The notes below the pieces were generated by a model. The model did no database searches and was not told the origin of the DNA. It worked only from the letters and a program-made list of their open reading frames with translations. A DNA stretch of 64,000 nt from Propionicimonas paludicola (lineage in GTDB: Bacteria; Actinomycetota; Actinomycetes; Propionibacteriales; Propionibacteriaceae), in the NCBI RefSeq assembly GCF_002563675.1, contig NZ_PDJC01000001.1, positions 868,001 through 932,000 of the forward strand, in the 5' to 3' direction. Position 1 is the stretch's first letter; the number at the start of each line of letters is the position of its first letter. Shown one piece after another: positions 17,150-24,051 of this stretch. The position numbers and the translations under genes are program-made.

Positions 17150-17841
17150 CCCTCCACTCCACAACCCACCGGGCCGCCACGGCTCGGTGGGTGCCGTTCG
17201 CCCTGGTGGCGCTGGGCCTGCTTCCGGTGGCCAGTGGCGGCCTGCGGCTGGGGGAGGTCTTCGGCGGTCCGCAGCTGATGCCGGCCAACCCGCGGTTCGA
17301 GGCGCTGCCGGCGCCGATGATCGTGCACTTGGTCAGCGTGATCCCGTTCGCTCTGGTCGGGGCCTTCCAGTTCTCGTCGCAGGTACGGGGCCGGTGGCCG
17401 GCGTGGCATCGGTGGGCGGGACGCGTCCTCGTCCTGCTCGGAATGGCCACGGCCATCTCCGGGCTCTGGATGACGCTGGGCTATCCGCTCCAGCCCGGCA
17501 GCGGCGAACTGCTCTACATCGTCCGGGTGCTGGTCGGGGCCGGAATGGCGGTCAGTATTGCCCGCGGCCTGCGCGCGATCCGCCGCGGCGACGTCCGGCA
17601 CCACCTGGCCTGGATGACTCGCAGCTACGCGCTGGCGCTAGGCGCCGGCACCCAGGTCATCACCGGGGCCGTCCGTAGCGCGCTGTCGGGATCCGGCAGT
17701 CTGGACTTCGACCTGAGCATGACGGCCGCCTGGGCGATGAACCTCGCCGTGGCCGAGTATGTGATCCGGCACGGCCCCGGTGGTGGTGCGCGCGGGTCGC
17801 GCCCGGTCGAGCTCCGCACGGAAGTCGGCAACCCGGCATGA
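17146..17841 (+). CDS. DUF2306-type integral membrane protein
   Basis: This is a 231-residue protein with six to seven membrane segments. WHRWAGRVLV and RHHLAWMTRSYALALGAGTQ match the conserved His/Arg motifs of DUF2306 proteins, whose histidines may hold haem or metal. GTG start in a 4-bp overlap with the gene upstream, and ATGA overlap with the small gene downstream. Function unknown, though the family often occurs next to regulators and other membrane proteins as here. Confidence 0.75.
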   Translation: MTLHSTTHRAATARWVPFALVALGLLPVASGGLRLGEVFGGPQLMPANPRFEALPAPMIVHLVSVIPFALVGAFQFSSQVRGRWPAWHRWAGRVLVLLGMATAISGLWMTLGYPLQPGSGELLYIVRVLVGAGMAVSIARGLRAIRRGDVRHHLAWMTRSYALALGAGTQVITGAVRSALSGSGSLDFDLSMTAAWAMNLAVAEYVIRHGPGGGARGSRPVELRTEVGNPA

Positions 17842-18047
17842 CCCAGAACCCGGCTGGCTACACGATCCGACTCGCCGGTCGGCTGGACACACGCTGGGCG
17901 ACCTGGTTCGACGGCTTCACGATCCGGATCGAGCCGGACGGAACCACCACGCTGACCGGAGTGGACGTCGACCAGGCGCGGCTGCACAGCCTGCTGGCCA
18001 AGGTGCGTGACCTCGGGATCGCACTGATCTCCCTGGAGCAGGCATAG
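17838..18047 (+). CDS. Small conserved protein, 69 residues
   Basis: This soluble small protein has a beta-rich N-terminal part (YTIRLAGRLDTRWATWFDGF) and a short helix ending VRDLGIALISLEQA. Proteins of this length and pattern accompany membrane or transport operons in actinobacteria. It overlaps the DUF2306 gene by ATGA and ends the operon. No known enzymatic motif. Confidence 0.75.
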   Translation: MTQNPAGYTIRLAGRLDTRWATWFDGFTIRIEPDGTTTLTGVDVDQARLHSLLAKVRDLGIALISLEQA

Positions 18048-18114
18048 GAACCGGCGAACCGTCGGGGCGGTGGATTACGCTCAGCGAGGGATGCCGCCCG
18101 GCGATGGGAGACAG

Positions 18115-18165
18115 ATGCGCTCGATGGTGATCACCGTCCGTCTAGGCGGTGGCGATGGCCGGTAA
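18115..18165 (+). CDS. Possible 16-residue leader peptide overlapping the LssY_C gene
   Basis: ATG 18115 follows GGGAGA and encodes MRSMVITVRLGGGDGR before a TAA that lies inside the next gene's first codons. Its position, ribosome site and stop inside the downstream start region fit a translational-coupling leader. No peptide-specific stall motif is obvious, and chance is not excluded. Confidence 0.3.
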   Translation: MRSMVITVRLGGGDGR

Positions 18166-19420
18166 GTTCGCGGCGCGCATCGACGGTGTCCTGTTCATGC
18201 TGGCCGGCGCCGCCTCGGTCTGGTTCGCGTACCTCACTCTTCAGGAGGGGATCACCCCCGGCTGGCCGATGCTCCTGCTCGTGGTGTTCTGGGCACTGGT
18301 GGCCTATCTGGTGCTGCCGCGGATCCACCGGATCCTCACCCGGATCTACGTGCCCGACTACTTCATCGGACGGACCCGCACCTCTGACGGGCTCCTCGGT
18401 GATCCGGTGAACCTGGCCCTGGTGGGCAGCCCCGAGCAACTGCACCGGGCCATGGAGCTGGCCGGGTGGATCCGAGCCGACGACCTGACGTTCGGCACCG
18501 GCTGGCGGATCGTGCTGAACACCTTCACCCGGAAGAGCTATCCGAGCGCGCCGGTCAGCCCGCTGTTCCTCTTCGGACGCCGGCAGGACTTCGCCTACCA
18601 GCAGGAGGTGGCCGGCAGCCCGTCCAAGCGTCACCACGTCCGGTTCTGGAAGTGCCCGGACGGCTGGCTGCTGCCCGGCGGGTTCGCCGTCGGCTGGCTG
18701 GCCGCCGGCACCTACGACCGCAGTGTCGGGCTGTCGCTGTTCACCCTCCAGGTCACCCACAAGATCGAGATGGACATCGACCGGGAACGCGAGCACGTGA
18801 TCGGGACGGTCCGCGCGGCCGTCCCGGAGAGCTCGGTGCAGATCCTTGAGGACTTCTCCACCGGCTACCACTCCCGCAATGGGGGAGGAGACCTCGTGCA
18901 GACCGACGGGCATCTGCCGATCGTCGATCTCTCGGCGCTGCCGGTCCCCACCCAACCAGGCCCCGCCGAGCCGGCGTCCACCGCGCTGGTGCCGGTGCGG
19001 AGGAGGGCACCGGGCTCGGTGATCTTCGGAGTGGCCGCCACCGCGCTGCAGGCACTGGCCTTCCTCGGGCTGGGGTTGATCTTCGTGGCCGGAAAGGACG
19101 TGATCGCCACGTCCACCGAGGCTCAGGGGATCACCCAAGAGGTCGTCCTGGCGTTCGGAGTGATCGCGCTGGTGGCTGGGCTGGCGGATCTGGTGCTGGC
19201 GGTCGCGACCCTGGCAGGACGCAACTGGGCCAGACTCCTGGTGTGTGCGTTGAGCCTGGTCAGCGTCGCTTCGACGTTCGTCTCGCGGACTCTGGAGAAC
19301 GAGCACGGCCCGATGCATGCCGACCTGATTCCGCTGGCGGCCAGCGTGCTGGTGCTGCTGGCGTTGTCCAGTGAGAGTGCCCGCAGTTTCGCCACATCGA
19401 GGAGATCGGCGAGGGGCTGA
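18155..19420 (+). CDS. LssY C-terminal domain membrane protein
   Basis: This is a 421-residue protein. ATG 18155 is preferred because AGGCGG lies 5 bp upstream; a GTG at 18149 is in frame. The N-terminus has two membrane spans. A central LssY_C-type domain follows (LVGSPEQLHRAMELAGW, then KSYPSAPVSPLFLFGRRQD and a Y.. TGY..... NGGGD motif). The C-terminal third has about four spans. In other bacteria the LssY_C domain accompanies PAP2-like phosphatases of the envelope, and here it stands alone, so no enzyme activity is claimed. It is the last chromosomal gene before attL. Its codon use matches the chromosome, not the prophage. Confidence 0.8.
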   Translation: MAGKFAARIDGVLFMLAGAASVWFAYLTLQEGITPGWPMLLLVVFWALVAYLVLPRIHRILTRIYVPDYFIGRTRTSDGLLGDPVNLALVGSPEQLHRAMELAGWIRADDLTFGTGWRIVLNTFTRKSYPSAPVSPLFLFGRRQDFAYQQEVAGSPSKRHHVRFWKCPDGWLLPGGFAVGWLAAGTYDRSVGLSLFTLQVTHKIEMDIDREREHVIGTVRAAVPESSVQILEDFSTGYHSRNGGGDLVQTDGHLPIVDLSALPVPTQPGPAEPASTALVPVRRRAPGSVIFGVAATALQALAFLGLGLIFVAGKDVIATSTEAQGITQEVVLAFGVIALVAGLADLVLAVATLAGRNWARLLVCALSLVSVASTFVSRTLENEHGPMHADLIPLAASVLVLLALSSESARSFATSRRSARG

Positions 19421-19432
19421 CGGCTGCCCACA

Positions 19433-19449
19433 CAGGTCGCAATGACCTG
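19433..19449 (+). terminator. Hairpin after the LssY_C gene
   Basis: CAGGTC-GCAAT-GACCTG is a perfect 6-bp stem 12 bp after the LssY_C stop. It is the only barrier seen between this gene and the prophage integrase, and without a T-run it may leak. Before integration it would also have lain downstream of the 3' end of tRNA-Asn. Confidence 0.45.
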
Positions 19450-19474
19450 CGAAAAGGGGCTAAGGAGCTGGGAA

Positions 19475-19525
19475 GCTCCCCCGCCTGGACTCGAACCAGG
19501 AACCTACGGATTAACGGTCCGACGC
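19475..19525. other. attL
   Basis: Bases 19475-19515 are identical to 58131-58171. After one mismatch (19516 g, 58172 a) nine more bases match. The left part is the displaced 3' end of the original tRNA-Asn, from the anticodon to the acceptor stem. The single mismatch puts the crossover within the 41-bp core. On the left, bases 19473-19474 (aa) do not encode CCA, unlike attR. Confidence 0.95.
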
Positions 19526-19563
19526 CTTCATCTCGTGCCGCCGATCGGGCAGACGCCGGCCGC

Positions 19564-20451
19564 ATGAACCTCAACCCAAACTCCAGGCGTGGCGGGCTAT
19601 CCCTCGTAGTCAACAGTCCAGACAACACCGCTCCGATAGAGCAGATGGGTATGACCCCACACACCCTCATCGGCGACTGGCGCACCTGGCTCGTCGCCTC
19701 GAACCTGTCCAAGAACACCATCCGGCTGCGCTGCTACCAGCTGCGCCGCTTCGCCGAGGAACACCCCGACCTGCTCGCGGTCACCACGGCCGACCTCGTC
19801 GCCTGGCTCGGCCGGCCCGGATGGGACCAGGAGACGCGACGGTCGCAACGGTCGGCGCTACGCGGCTTCTACCAGTGGGCTCACGCCGCAGGCCTGGTCG
19901 ACGCGGATCCGTCCGGGACGCTGCCGAGGATCAAACAGTCCGGGAAGCGGCGCGCACCGGCCCCTCAGTGGGCCGTGGAGGCCGGTCTGAAGGCCGAGGA
20001 CGACCGGGTGCCGCTCATGGTGCTGCTCGGCTACCGGCAGGGCCTCAGGGCTGGCGAGATCGCGCAGGTGAACACCGAGACTGATCTGATCGAGGACCTG
20101 AACGGCTGGAGCCTCGTCGTGCACGGCAAGGGCGGCAAGGACCGGATCATGCCACTACACCCCGAAGTCGCCGCGGCGATCCTCGCCCGACCAAGAGGAT
20201 GGCTGTTCCCCGGCCAGACGGACGGCCACCTGTCGTCCGGCCACGTCACCGTGCTGGTATCGCGGGCGCTCCCCGGCAAGTGGACGGCGCACCCGCTCCG
20301 CCACCGGTTCGGGACCGACGCCTGGGCGCGAACGCACAACCTCCTGGGCGTGATGGAGCTGCTCGGCCATGCGACCCCAGAGACGACGGCCCGCTACGTG
20401 CACCAGGACTCCGACGTGCTTCGGCAGATCGTCGAGGCGGCCGCGGCCTGA
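19564..20451 (+). CDS. int: Tyrosine-recombinase integrase
   Basis: This is a 295-residue protein. The SAM-like core-binding domain is at about residues 32-115 and the catalytic domain at about 135-290, with Arg162 (GLRAGE), Lys192 (GKGGKDR), His243/Arg246 (HPLRHRFG), His269 (LGHA) and the nucleophile Tyr278 (ARYVHQ). It recombines attP with attB in tRNA-Asn. ATG 19564 lies 38 bp inside attL. In the free phage this ATG would overlap the stop of the repressor gene by ATGA. In the prophage no good promoter or ribosome site is seen between attL and the ATG, so expression is probably low. The C-terminus EAAAA looks like an ssrA-style degradation end. Confidence 0.95.
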   Translation: MNLNPNSRRGGLSLVVNSPDNTAPIEQMGMTPHTLIGDWRTWLVASNLSKNTIRLRCYQLRRFAEEHPDLLAVTTADLVAWLGRPGWDQETRRSQRSALRGFYQWAHAAGLVDADPSGTLPRIKQSGKRRAPAPQWAVEAGLKAEDDRVPLMVLLGYRQGLRAGEIAQVNTETDLIEDLNGWSLVVHGKGGKDRIMPLHPEVAAAILARPRGWLFPGQTDGHLSSGHVTVLVSRALPGKWTAHPLRHRFGTDAWARTHNLLGVMELLGHATPETTARYVHQDSDVLRQIVEAAAA

Positions 20452-20487
20452 CGCCCCCTGTCTGCGGCGGCTCTTACGCTGGCCGCC

Positions 20488-20703
20488 ATGCTCCCTCCTG
20501 AATCGGCGTCTGCTCTGGGCGCCTTCCTGCGTGCTCACCGGCGGACCGAGGCAGAGTGGATGGTCTCGGATACCCATAACCCTGGCCGCGGCTCGCGGGA
20601 GTGTGTGGTGTGCGCCGAGCCGTGGCCGTGCACCGAGGTGCGTCAGCTGGCCGCCCAGTGGGAGGGGTTGGCGGGGTGGCGGCCCGAGTGGCTGGCTAGT
20701 TGA
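20488..20703 (+). CDS. Small phage protein with Cys pair, 71 residues
   Basis: This hydrophilic protein has a helical N-terminus and RECVVCAEPWPCTEV, a CxxC...C pattern seen in many small actinophage proteins that may bind zinc. ATG 20488 has no ribosome site but lies 7 bp after TACGCT, a plausible -10, so a leaderless mRNA is likely. It lies 36 bp after int on the same strand. Function unknown. Confidence 0.65.
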   Translation: MLPPESASALGAFLRAHRRTEAEWMVSDTHNPGRGSRECVVCAEPWPCTEVRQLAAQWEGLAGWRPEWLAS

Positions 20704-20732
20704 TACTTGGCAAGCGGTTCTCACATCTTCCC

Positions 20733-20783
20733 TTGTTATCTGCTTGACAACTGGACGCCGAACACGTAGTATCTAGATAACAA
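20733..20783 (+). promoter_or_regulatory. Near-consensus promoter with flanking inverted repeat
   Basis: TTGACA (20744-20749), 17 bp, TAGTAT (20767-20772) is the best promoter in the prophage. A perfect 9-bp inverted repeat (ttgttatct 20733-20741, agataacaa 20775-20783) brackets it, and the palindrome tatctagata (20770-20779) covers the -10. This looks like an operator for autoregulation by the toxin partner protein. It drives the HicA-like gene. Confidence 0.8.
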
Positions 20784-20808
20784 CTCAATAGGGGAGGAGG
20801 TGATCACC

Positions 20809-21012
20809 TTGGACAAGGATCTCGCAAAGATCCTCCGGGCCGCCGAGAAGCAAGGCTTCGAGGTACGACACACCAGCGACGGACACCCGATGGTGTACCG
20901 AAACGGACAGTTCGTCACGAAGACCGCGATGACCCCCAGTGACCGACGAGGAAGCAAGAACCTCATCGCAGCACTGAGACGATTCGGCTTCGAGTGGCCA
21001 CCCAAGAGGTGA
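20809..21012 (+). CDS. HicA-like mRNA interferase toxin
   Basis: This is a 67-residue protein with the small dsRBD-like HicA layout: helix, strands with a central His (SDGHPMVYRNGQ), then a C-terminal helix (LIAALRRFGFEWP). The family cleaves mRNA. The start is taken as TTG 20809, because AGGAGGTGATC, almost perfectly complementary to the 16S rRNA tail, sits 8 bp before it. A GTG at 20800 lies inside that ribosome site. Similar HicA-like proteins occur in temperate actinophages near int. Driven by the promoter at 20744. The partner would be the HTH gene at 21098, though that protein is not a canonical HicB. Confidence 0.7.
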   Translation: MDKDLAKILRAAEKQGFEVRHTSDGHPMVYRNGQFVTKTAMTPSDRRGSKNLIAALRRFGFEWPPKR

Positions 21013-21017
21013 CAAAG

Positions 21018-21046
21018 GGTGGGGAGCAAAGCTACTGCTCCCCACC
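21018..21046 (+). terminator. Hairpin between toxin and partner genes
   Basis: A perfect 11-bp stem (ggtggggagca with tgctccccacc), 7-base loop, begins 5 bp after the toxin stop. No T-run follows. It could reduce read-through or protect the toxin mRNA end, so the ratio of the two proteins may be set here. Confidence 0.65.
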
Positions 21047-21097
21047 AACTCACCAAAGGCTACCTCCACTCCCTCCAACACGGAAAGGGACAGAACA

Positions 21098-21508
21098 ATG
21101 AAGTCGTACAACCTGGCTCTCGAACTCGACGCAGGAAAGGAAGCCGCCGAGGGTGCGCTGGGCGATCGCCTGCTCGACCAGTTCGCCGACTACCACCCGG
21201 TGGTGACTGTTTCGAACCTGGGCCGGACTGAGCTGATCGTGTCGATCCCGGCCGAGCACATGTGGCAGGCCACCAGCACGGCTCGGGCGCTGTCGGCGGA
21301 CCTGGGCGTGACCCGGGTGACGGTCGAGCTGTCGGATGATTTCGACCGGCGCGCCGGCACGGAGATCCCGCCGCTGCTGTCGGTGACCGAGGTTGCCGAT
21401 CGGCTGGGTATCACTCGGGCTGCGGTCCAGCAGAGGATCGACAAGGGTGCTCTGCCAGCACGCCGGGTCGGAGCGGCTTGGGTAGTGCCGGCCGCTGCCG
21501 TCGCCTGA
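21098..21508 (+). CDS. HTH protein, putative antitoxin or excisionase
   Basis: This is a 136-residue protein. The N-terminal 80 residues form an alpha/beta domain (YNLALELDA, then VVTVSNLGRTELIVSIPA) of a type found in phage antitoxin-like proteins. Residues 90-130 (LLSVTEVADRLGITRAAVQQ) are a MerR/excisionase-type HTH. It follows the HicA-like gene by 85 bp with GGAAAGGGA as ribosome site. The best reading is an antitoxin that binds the inverted repeats at 20733-20783. Because no other xis is seen near int, an excisionase role is also possible. Confidence 0.6.
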   Translation: MKSYNLALELDAGKEAAEGALGDRLLDQFADYHPVVTVSNLGRTELIVSIPAEHMWQATSTARALSADLGVTRVTVELSDDFDRRAGTEIPPLLSVTEVADRLGITRAAVQQRIDKGALPARRVGAAWVVPAAAVA

Positions 21509-21518
21509 ACGCACGAAA

Positions 21519-21556
21519 GCGGCCCCGGTCTCTCTGGTGGGAGAGGCCGGGGCCGC
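21519..21556. terminator. Bidirectional terminator between convergent phage operons
   Basis: A 15-bp stem with one G-T pair (gcggccccggtctct with agaggccggggccgc) and an 8-base loop lies between the stops of the plus-strand lysogeny genes and the minus-strand late operon. Both transcripts should end here. Confidence 0.8.
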
Positions 21557-21575
21557 AGTGTGTCAGGGGGCGGGG

Positions 21576-22151
21576 TTAGTCAGCAGCGTCCGCCTCGACG
21601 GCCGTCTCATCATCGGTCGATTCCGGGACGTCCGGGCCCGGATCCGGGAACGGCTCGTCCGGGACGTCGGCCGCGGCGTCAGGGGTCACATCCTCGACGT
21701 CGTCATCCTCCGGCACCGGCAGCACGCCGGTGTAGCGCTTCCCGGCGAGCTCGACGACGGCGGGATCCGAAAGGCTCGGGGCGAGGGCGAGGGCGGCCAG
21801 GAAAATGGTCGACCCCGCTGAGCCCACGGCCGCGATCAGGATGGTCGGCCAGTCGAAGTCGGACAGCAGTACTCCGCTGGCCGTTGCAGCGGCCACATAC
21901 TGGCCGAACTGCCTCACGCCACGCTGCAGAGCGACTGACCACCACGGACCGCCGTCGGTCGTGGGAAGGCCGGCGAACGCCGACGCGAGCGCCCCGACGA
22001 CCGTGAAGCCGACCGTGAGCGCGGTTGTCCGCCAGACGCCCGCCGGGTCAGCGAGGAGGGCAGGGAAGGCCGGAACGAGCGCGGCGATCGCGGTCCGCGC
22101 CAGGGCGCCGGCGACGAGCCGCCAGAACGCCACAGTGAATAGACGAGACAT
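21576..22151 (-). CDS. Holin, r1t-type
   Basis: This is a 191-residue protein. ATG 22151 follows GAGGAG with 7-bp spacing. It opens SRLFTVAFWRLVAGALART, the FW..... ER.I.T pattern of r1t-like phage holins. Two to three membrane spans follow (one is TILIAAVGSAGSTIFLAALA after FDW), and an acidic Pro/Asp/Glu-rich tail of about 60 residues is probably cytoplasmic. It would form lesions that release or activate the endolysin. It is the last gene of the late operon, after the lysin candidate and a small zinc-ribbon gene. Confidence 0.8.
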   Translation of the reverse strand: MSRLFTVAFWRLVAGALARTAIAALVPAFPALLADPAGVWRTTALTVGFTVVGALASAFAGLPTTDGGPWWSVALQRGVRQFGQYVAAATASGVLLSDFDWPTILIAAVGSAGSTIFLAALALAPSLSDPAVVELAGKRYTGVLPVPEDDDVEDVTPDAAADVPDEPFPDPGPDVPESTDDETAVEADAAD

Positions 22152-22162
22152 GATGATGCTCC

Positions 22163-22363
22163 TCAGTGGTTGTTCGGTTCGGTGGGTGAGGCTCCGAGGC
22201 AGGGGTAGCTGCATTCGGCCCCCTCGGGTGCGGCTTCGTAGCCGTAGGGCAGGCCGCTGTCTCCCGGGCAGCAACGGTTCTTCCCGCGGTAGTCGCCGGC
22301 GGTGTGCACGGGATGCTCACCATCGGTAATCGCTTGGCCGCAGTGCTTGCACTTCGCGGTCAC
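22163..22363 (-). CDS. Small zinc-ribbon protein in lysis module
   Basis: This is a 66-residue protein with CKHCGQ at the N-terminus, a central RCCPGDSG and a later C...C, so a treble-clef or ribbon zinc site is likely. It overlaps the end of the lysin candidate by ATGA and precedes the holin by 11 bp. Many actinophages carry such a tiny protein in the lysis module. Role unknown. Confidence 0.65.
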   Translation of the reverse strand: MTAKCKHCGQAITDGEHPVHTAGDYRGKNRCCPGDSGLPYGYEAAPEGAECSYPCLGASPTEPNNH

Positions 22364-23574
22364 AGCGCAGCCTGGTACTGCTTGGTGAGGCCAAGGACCG
22401 CGGCGGTGTGGGCGGCGATCGTCGCCCGGGTCGCCGCTGAGGCCTTGGTCTTGGCCACCTGCTTGTCCGGGTAGGCGAGCGGGGTCGTCCAGGTGATCCC
22501 GGTCGGATGGATGCCGGCGCCGGCCGTCTCGATCGCCAGCTGCGCCGCGAGCATCAGGATCTGGCCACGGCGGACGTGGGAGTCGAAGCTGACCAGCGTC
22601 GCCGAGGTGATCTTGCGGGCGATCAGCAGCGGCAAGCTGTAGCGGGCGTTTCCGACCGTCGAGGAAGCCTTCGTCTCAGTCACGATCCGGTCGGCCGCAA
22701 CCCCGTTGGCCAGCAGCCAGTCGCGCATCCACACCGCCTCGCTCTTGCCCTGGCGCACGACGCCACCGGTGACGATCACCAGCGACTTCGGGTTCAGCTG
22801 CAGGCCGGCCAGCGCGACGGTCAGCCGCTGCTTCATCTGCGCGATCGTTCCGCCCAGCACCACGTACGCATGGCCAGAGTCGGACACGACCCGCGGCTTG
22901 TAGTCGGGCTGCACACCCTTGGTGAACCGCTCCATCTCGGCCAGGAAGATGCGCCACAGCTTCACATCGGACGGCGCCCTAACACCGAACAGTGCCAGCG
23001 GCTTCGCCCAGCTCTTGCCCTTCGCGTAGGCGGCCAGGATCCGGCCCAAGAACTCCGCGGCCGGGATCAGCCGGGCGACCCTGGTCCACCCGCGCGACCG
23101 CATGTAGGGCGCGACCCAGCCGACGGCCTCCCCCTTCTGCCGGCCCTTCCTGCCGCCCGTTGACTTGCCGAGCTCGTTGTTCCGCCAAGACAGCCACCGC
23201 TTTCCGCCGCGGCCAACAAGGATGGCGTGGCCGGGCCCGGTCATCGCATCGGCTGGCTGTAGCGCCGCGGTGAGCTCGCCCAGCGTGTCGTATCTGCTCA
23301 CGTCGATCTCGCGGAACAGCCCGGTCGCGACCAGCACCTTCACGAGGTTGCCTGAGAAGAGAGTGATCTTCCGCCAGGCGGAGACGGTCAGGCCGGCGAC
23401 GAGCATCACGGCGAAGACCATGAACGAGCAGTCGCTGGACCGCCAGGCCCGCCACATGCGCTTCGCCTCGTCGAAGACTTCGCGCCGCTGGTTCTGTTCC
23501 TGGGCGTAGCCGGTGGTGTCCGGAATGGACTCGGCGGCCGCCAGGATCGACTCGACATTCAGAGTTCTGGGCAT
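22360..23574 (-). CDS. Probable endolysin: NlpC/P60-like N-terminus with YdcF (DUF218) C-terminus
   Basis: This is a 404-residue protein in the lysin A position, directly before the holin. Residues 40-135 contain SDCSFMVFAV (Cys49) and GPGHAILVG (His116), the spacing and context of an NlpC/P60 or CHAP-like cysteine peptidase, although weakly conserved. Residues 235-350 are a YdcF/SanA/ElyC (DUF218) domain: AYVVLGG, LVIVTGGVVRQGKSEA, GVAADRIVTE and GNARYSLPL. YdcF-type proteins act at the envelope, but this fold as an endolysin module is unusual. No LysM or other wall-binding motif is seen, and there is no other lysin in the prophage. The endolysin call rests on position and the N-terminal motifs. 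Confidence 0.6.
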   Translation of the reverse strand: MPRTLNVESILAAAESIPDTTGYAQEQNQRREVFDEAKRMWRAWRSSDCSFMVFAVMLVAGLTVSAWRKITLFSGNLVKVLVATGLFREIDVSRYDTLGELTAALQPADAMTGPGHAILVGRGGKRWLSWRNNELGKSTGGRKGRQKGEAVGWVAPYMRSRGWTRVARLIPAAEFLGRILAAYAKGKSWAKPLALFGVRAPSDVKLWRIFLAEMERFTKGVQPDYKPRVVSDSGHAYVVLGGTIAQMKQRLTVALAGLQLNPKSLVIVTGGVVRQGKSEAVWMRDWLLANGVAADRIVTETKASSTVGNARYSLPLLIARKITSATLVSFDSHVRRGQILMLAAQLAIETAGAGIHPTGITWTTPLAYPDKQVAKTKASAATRATIAAHTAAVLGLTKQYQAAL

Positions 23575-23616
23575 GGTGAAGTGCCCTCCTTTCGAGAGGG
23601 TCGAGGTGGAGTTGAG

Positions 23617-24051
23617 TCAGGCTGCGGGGTTCCGCAGCGGGCAGTCGGAGACGTGCTGTTCGACGGCGCGCTTCATGGCGTCGGCCTGCTCCTCGCGCAG
23701 GGCTGCCACGGCCCGGCGGTCTTGGCGGGCATCGGTCCGGACCCCAGCAATGTCCTTGCGGAGGTCCCTGGTCTCGGAGTGCAGGCCGCCGATGTCCTCA
23801 CGGATCGACTCGACTGCGGCCAGATGATCGGCGCCCAGCTTCGTCAGACCCTCGGTCAGCGCGGTGCTGAGCCTGTCGAGGTCCTCACGCAGGTTCGTGG
23901 TGTGAGTGTTCGCGACCTGCTCCTTGATCGCGGTCACGTCCTGCCGTGTGCGTCGCTGGGTGAGCCACGTCACCAAGGCCGGGACACCAACCACGATCAC
24001 GGTCGCGATCAGCCATGCCCACCAAGGGGTTCCGGCAGGGGCAGCAGGCAT
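23617..24051 (-). CDS. DUF2746-type phage membrane protein
   Basis: This is a 144-residue protein with one N-terminal membrane span (WAWLIATVIVVGVPALVTWL) followed by a long coiled coil (residues 40-130). This is the layout of DUF2746 proteins that sit between tail-fibre and lysis genes of actinophages, sometimes proposed as accessory holins or spanin-like. Its start codon shares one base with the fibre stop (TGATG). Confidence 0.75.
   Translation of the reverse strand: MPAAPAGTPWWAWLIATVIVVGVPALVTWLTQRRTRQDVTAIKEQVANTHTTNLREDLDRLSTALTEGLTKLGADHLAAVESIREDIGGLHSETRDLRKDIAGVRTDARQDRRAVAALREEQADAMKRAVEQHVSDCPLRNPAA

Noticed and set aside
19475-19525. A second tRNA-Asn gene at the left end
   Set aside because: Only the 3' part from anticodon to acceptor is present and the 5' half is phage or unrelated sequence. 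It is the att remnant, not a gene.
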